A stretch of 17,593 nt of DNA from Anaerolineae bacterium (lineage in GTDB: Bacteria > Chloroflexota > Anaerolineae > JAFGEY01). Position numbers and translations under genes: made by a program. Position 1 is the stretch's first letter, and each line of letters opens with the position of its first letter. This document shows, piece after piece, positions 14,418 through 17,593 of the stretch. The DNA is taken from the NCBI GenBank assembly GCA_016929205.1, contig JAFGJF010000224.1, positions 1 to 17,593 on the forward strand, read 5' to 3'. The notes below the pieces were generated by a model, which made no database searches, was not told where the DNA came from, and saw only the letters and a list, made by a program, of their open reading frames with translations.

Positions 14418-15194
14418 GTGGATTGGCAATACTTTGGCTTTCAACTGGCACCCTTTTTGACGTTATTGTTTGGTGCTGGCATGATCATCAGCTTTGTCGG
14501 TATCTATCAAAGGCGTCGTACTGCCCGGTCAACTCATTTTGGGTTTGTGCGCGAGCAGTCAGAGACCAATGCCAAGCGACTGTTTTTTTTCGCCATCATT
14601 TTTCTCGTATTTACCGCAGCCAGCGGGGCATTATGGGCAGTTTCAGTTCAAAGGCCAGAACTATTGCCAACCCCGTTCCCGACCGAAACACCAACGTCCA
14701 TCCCTACACCGACACCGCGCACCCCCACGGCAACGTACACGCCGACGCCGACGCCCACGGTGACCTCCACACCAACACAGACGCCCATTCCTCCTGATAC
14801 CGACCTGCCCCGCATTCTGCAGACGCCGTTTCCATCGAATGCCGTTACGCCCGGCCCCGATGCGGCTTTGGTCGGGCTGATCCTGGCTTCGGGCCAAGAG
14901 AACAACACACCGATCAATCCGGGCACCGCGTTTCCGTCCGGCACAGAGCGTATCTATGCCTTTTTCACCTTTGACGGCATGGCGCGTAACGTGCCCTGGA
15001 GCCACATCTGGTACGTTGAACTGGATGGGCAGATGATCGAGTATTGGAGTGCGACCGAGTTATGGTCCTATGACAGCGCAGGTGGTCTTGCCTGGCGTTA
15101 TATCAATCCACGACCGGGCAAGTACGAGCTTGACATCTATGTAGGCCGCGTTCTGCAACAAAAAATACCGTTTACGGTTCAAGGCGACGAGTGA
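14418..15194 (+). CDS. Two-helix membrane protein with Pro/Thr-rich linker and extracellular domain
   Basis: A 258-aa protein of unknown function. Membrane helices are at about 8-30 and 54-76 with an Arg-rich cytoplasmic loop between them. A PT-repeat linker (83-128) follows, then an outward-facing, mostly beta domain (148-258) with aromatic-rich segments such as WSHIWYVELDG and GKYELDIYVGR. Such Pro/Thr stalks are common in Chloroflexota surface proteins. The start is GTG 14418 with GAGG at 14407-14410; a TTG at 14412 is too close to that site. It lies 20 nt after the lipoprotein gene and 4 nt before the GT4 gene, so it is probably co-transcribed with both. Confidence 0.7.
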   Translation: MDWQYFGFQLAPFLTLLFGAGMIISFVGIYQRRRTARSTHFGFVREQSETNAKRLFFFAIIFLVFTAASGALWAVSVQRPELLPTPFPTETPTSIPTPTPRTPTATYTPTPTPTVTSTPTQTPIPPDTDLPRILQTPFPSNAVTPGPDAALVGLILASGQENNTPINPGTAFPSGTERIYAFFTFDGMARNVPWSHIWYVELDGQMIEYWSATELWSYDSAGGLAWRYINPRPGKYELDIYVGRVLQQKIPFTVQGDE

Positions 15195-15198
15195 GCGT

Positions 15199-16299
15199 AT
15201 GAACATTGCCCTGATCCACGACTGGATGAACCAGGTCGGGGGCGCGGAAGGCGTTCTGGAACGGCTTGTCGCCTTGTTTCCCGGGGCCCCAATTTACACG
15301 AGCATCTATGCCCCTCAGATGATGCCGGATGCGTATCGCCAATGGCCCATTCAGACAACCTGGCTGAACAAGCTGCCCCTGGTTAAAACGCATCACCAGC
15401 CCTTTCTACCCCTGTACCCGCTTGCCTTTGAAAGCCTGGACTTGAGCGCGTACGACGTGGTGCTGTCCAACAAGAGCGGCTTTTGTCACGGCGTGATTAC
15501 CCCACCCGGGACCCTACACATCTGCTATTGTCTCACCCCAACGCGGTACGTGTGGCGCTATCACGATTATGCCCGGCGTGAAGGCCTCGGTCGCCTGGCA
15601 CAAGCGCTGCTCGTTCCCTTTTTGAGTTATTTGCGTCTCTGGGATCGCCTCGCTGCCGACCGGGTTGATCGCTTTATCGCCATTTCGACCGAGGTTCAAA
15701 GGCGCATCGCCAAGATCTATCGTCGCCAGTCCGAGATCATTTATCCGCCAGTCAATACAGGGCGTTTTTCTCCGGCTGCCAGTCACGACGATTATTATCT
15801 CGTGATCGGGCGCCTGGTTCCGTACAAACGCATCGATCTGGCAGTCCAGGCATGCACACAACTTGGTCTGCCACTCAAGATCGGCAGCACCGGGCGCGAT
15901 ATGGCACGCCTCAAGGCGATGGCCGGACCAACGATCGAATTCCTGGGACACGTGCCCGAGGATGACTTGGCCGATTTGATGGCGCGCTGCAAAGCGTTTC
16001 TGTTTCCCGGCGCCGAAGATTTTGGCATCGCGCCGGTCGAAGCTATGGCCGCCGGCCGGCCGGTGATTGCCTACGCTGGCGGTGGCGCACTGGACACAGT
16101 CGTCGATGGCAAGAGCGGCCTGCTGTTTCACGAACAAACGGTGGCTTCATTGAGCGATGCCCTGCGGCGATTTAACACCAACGACTATACCCCCGAGGTC
16201 ATTCGCCGTCACGCCGAACAGTTTGATCAAGCGGTTTTTGAAAAGAAAATACAAGATTTTGTGGCACGGGCTTTTGAGGAGCATAAACAATGGACCTGA
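15199..16299 (+). CDS. Family 4 glycosyltransferase (WbaZ-like, GT-B fold)
   Basis: A 366-aa GT-B glycosyltransferase. The N-terminal MNIALIHDWMNQVGGAEGVL and the segment NKSGFCHGVITP (91-102) are typical of WbaZ-like O-antigen mannosyltransferases. The donor-binding half has VIGRLVPYKRIDLAV (202-216) and the GT4 EX7E motif Glu273...Glu281 in GAEDFGIAPVEAMAAGRPV. It probably adds a sugar from a nucleotide donor (GDP-mannose in WbaZ) to a lipid-linked glycan at the cytoplasmic membrane face. ATG at 15199, 4 nt after the previous gene; the 3' end overlaps the Wzz-like gene by 10 nt. Confidence 0.87.
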   Translation: MNIALIHDWMNQVGGAEGVLERLVALFPGAPIYTSIYAPQMMPDAYRQWPIQTTWLNKLPLVKTHHQPFLPLYPLAFESLDLSAYDVVLSNKSGFCHGVITPPGTLHICYCLTPTRYVWRYHDYARREGLGRLAQALLVPFLSYLRLWDRLAADRVDRFIAISTEVQRRIAKIYRRQSEIIYPPVNTGRFSPAASHDDYYLVIGRLVPYKRIDLAVQACTQLGLPLKIGSTGRDMARLKAMAGPTIEFLGHVPEDDLADLMARCKAFLFPGAEDFGIAPVEAMAAGRPVIAYAGGGALDTVVDGKSGLLFHEQTVASLSDALRRFNTNDYTPEVIRRHAEQFDQAVFEKKIQDFVARAFEEHKQWT

Positions 16300-16958
16300 T
16301 CCAATATTGGAAAATCATAGCCAAACACTGGTGGCTGCCGGTGGCCTTGATCGCCATCGTCGGCGCCATCTCTGGATTGACTTACCAAGCGCCGGTGGCC
16401 ATGTATGCAGCCACGTTCAAGATTAACGTTGGGCTCGACCCCGTCCCTCAGTCTGGGGCCAACTATGCGGATAACCCGTTGGACACGTGGATGGCCTCAG
16501 AGTACCTGATGGACGATCTGGCTTCGGCCGTGCGCGGCGCAGATTACGCCCGACGGGTAGCGCAGCAGCTAGACGAACCCGACGTCAACTTGGCCGGGGC
16601 ATTTTCGTCAGCGACCACCCATCGCGTGCTGTCGGTATCGATCACCTGGCCCGATCAAGATCAACTGGCCCGCATTGCCAACGCCGCCGTCGCCGTCCTC
16701 GAACAAGAAGCGGCTGAACTGGTCGGGCCGCTGGGCGCGTCAAAGCCGGTGCTCCCATTGATCGATCCACCCGTTGTTGTTCCGGTCGGGCGCAGCCTCA
16801 AAGACAAACTCGACATTCCAATCCGGCTTGGCCTGGCGCTGGTCACGGGCATTGCCGGCGCGTTCTTGCTAGATTACCTGGACACATCTGTTCGCGGCCG
16901 GGATGAGGTGGAGAGAATGGGGATTCCGATCCTGGCCGAGATCCCCAAACACAGATAA
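16290..16958 (+). CDS. Wzz-like polysaccharide chain-length/co-polymerase protein
   Basis: A 222-aa inner-membrane protein of the Wzz/CpsC type. It has an N-terminal helix at about 15-35, a periplasmic or extracytoplasmic region, a Pro-rich segment (153-166) and a second helix at about 177-195. It ends in RGRDEVERMGIPILAEIPKHR-like sequence (residues 202-222), as adaptors of bacterial tyrosine kinases do. No Walker A motif is present, and no kinase gene follows. The ATG at 16290 overlaps the GT4 gene, with GAGGAG at 16276-16281. It would regulate polysaccharide chain length or export together with an unlinked polymerase. Confidence 0.8.
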   Translation: MDLIQYWKIIAKHWWLPVALIAIVGAISGLTYQAPVAMYAATFKINVGLDPVPQSGANYADNPLDTWMASEYLMDDLASAVRGADYARRVAQQLDEPDVNLAGAFSSATTHRVLSVSITWPDQDQLARIANAAVAVLEQEAAELVGPLGASKPVLPLIDPPVVVPVGRSLKDKLDIPIRLGLALVTGIAGAFLLDYLDTSVRGRDEVERMGIPILAEIPKHR

Positions 16959-16975
16959 TCCAACCATAAAAACCT

Positions 16976-17593
16976 TTATCCACTAAACATCTCCATACCA
17001 AGCTCCTTTAGCTTTTCAGGGGTCGGACGTCCATGCCGATCCCATCCCATAGCCTCGTAGAAATCGTTCACGAGCCGCTCAACGTCCACGGTCATACCCT
17101 GTGTTGGACCGGGATCGGTGATCCGTTCTTCGACAAATCGGACCGGCAAGTCATCGTCTTTTCGGCTTGCGCCATGCCGCAAGTTGAACAAATTCTCCAG
17201 GTTGACGATCCGTTCGCCGGCAAGGGCCAGCGATTCGGCATCCAGATCCCAACCGGTCAGCGCCGAACTCAACACAGCCTCGTTCTCCAGGCTAAAGTCG
17301 CCGATCACCGACAGGATCGGCACCTTGCAGATTCCCAACGCATCGAGCACCGCAGAGACGATCATCGAACGCTTGACCAATCGTCCCTTGCCGCCCAGGG
17401 CAAGGCGATCCACGGCTTGTTCCGTACCAAACCATTCGCGCCCCTCCTCCGGCGACCAACGGTATTCGGGGGCAGCGTATACGCTGGTAAAATCGCCTCC
17501 CCGGGTTGAAACAGCATAGCCCAGCGCGCTGCCCATCAGTCCCCTGGGATCATAAGCAGTCAGTTCCAATCCCTTGCTATGATGCGCAAACGT
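16976..17593 (-). CDS. Aldehyde:ferredoxin oxidoreductase, C-terminal part (5' end beyond window)
   Basis: The C-terminal 205 residues of a tungsten/molybdenum pterin aldehyde oxidoreductase (family length about 600 aa). The frame is open to the window edge, so the gene is partial. Typical motifs are KGLELTAYDPRG, ALGYAVSTRGGD, the final cluster cysteine in DALGICKVP (visible residue 89), ERIVNLENLFNLRHGASRKDD (split here only by naming its ends), and the closing GWDRHGRPTPEKLKELG. The enzyme oxidises aldehydes to acids with ferredoxin as acceptor. It converges on the Wzz-like gene with a 17-nt gap and no visible terminator, and is unrelated to the polysaccharide genes. Confidence 0.92.
   Translation of the reverse strand, partial: TFAHHSKGLELTAYDPRGLMGSALGYAVSTRGGDFTSVYAAPEYRWSPEEGREWFGTEQAVDRLALGGKGRLVKRSMIVSAVLDALGICKVPILSVIGDFSLENEAVLSSALTGWDLDAESLALAGERIVNLENLFNLRHGASRKDDDLPVRFVEERITDPGPTQGMTVDVERLVNDFYEAMGWDRHGRPTPEKLKELGMEMFSG

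Noticed and set aside
14664..14795. Tandem DNA repeat rich in CCNAC triplets
   Set aside because: It is explained by the Pro/Thr codons of the protein linker rather than by an independent repeat element.

Overview
The window reads as a chromosomal segment of a GC-moderate bacterium, most likely a member of the Chloroflexota (Anaerolineae or a relative). This is inference from content: a short 'core' MetE, a short thermophile/archaeal-type AhcY, a mycobacterial-type adenosine kinase, a membrane protein with a long Pro/Thr linker, and a degenerate gattgggt octamer array. No rRNA, tRNA, CRISPR array or transposase was seen.

Left edge (1-401): nothing recognisable up to about 104. Then a consensus extended -10 promoter, a SAM-I (S-box) riboswitch with an enlarged P3 arm, and an intrinsic terminator that competes with an antiterminator. 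These control mtnA.

Riboswitch-led run (402-11770): all genes are on the + strand, with small gaps or overlaps. mtnA and a core methionine synthase come first. A nucleotide-sugar block follows: rfbF-like cytidylyltransferase, a VOC protein, rfbG, an SDR epimerase/reductase, rfbH and a GT2 glycosyltransferase. After it come adoK, a phzF-family gene, ahcY and a B-box/membrane protein. metK (11870-13084) follows behind a hairpin-bearing spacer. The SAM-cycle genes form a nearly complete loop: Met to SAM (MetK), SAH to adenosine plus homocysteine (AhcY), adenosine to AMP (AdoK), homocysteine to Met (core MetE), with methylthioribose-1-phosphate salvage by MtnA. The sugar block, which would make a CDP-linked 6-deoxy or 3,6-dideoxy hexose, sits inside this loop. 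Its first start codon overlaps the metE stop. On its right side lies a 17-codon stub of a second GT2 gene, which looks like the scar of a deletion or insertion.

Right part (13085-16958): a spacer with competing stem-loops and a good promoter leads into a lipoprotein, a two-helix membrane protein with a Pro/Thr linker, a GT4 glycosyltransferase and a Wzz-like chain-length protein. This looks like the start of a surface-polysaccharide locus. On the - strand, the C-terminal third of an aldehyde:ferredoxin oxidoreductase runs off the right edge.

The most notable points are the SAM-I riboswitch with a repeat-built P3 arm, the apparent placement of CDP-sugar genes under SAM control, the GT2 stub, the altered iron-sulfur loop of RfbH, and the altered active-site motifs of the RfbF-like protein.
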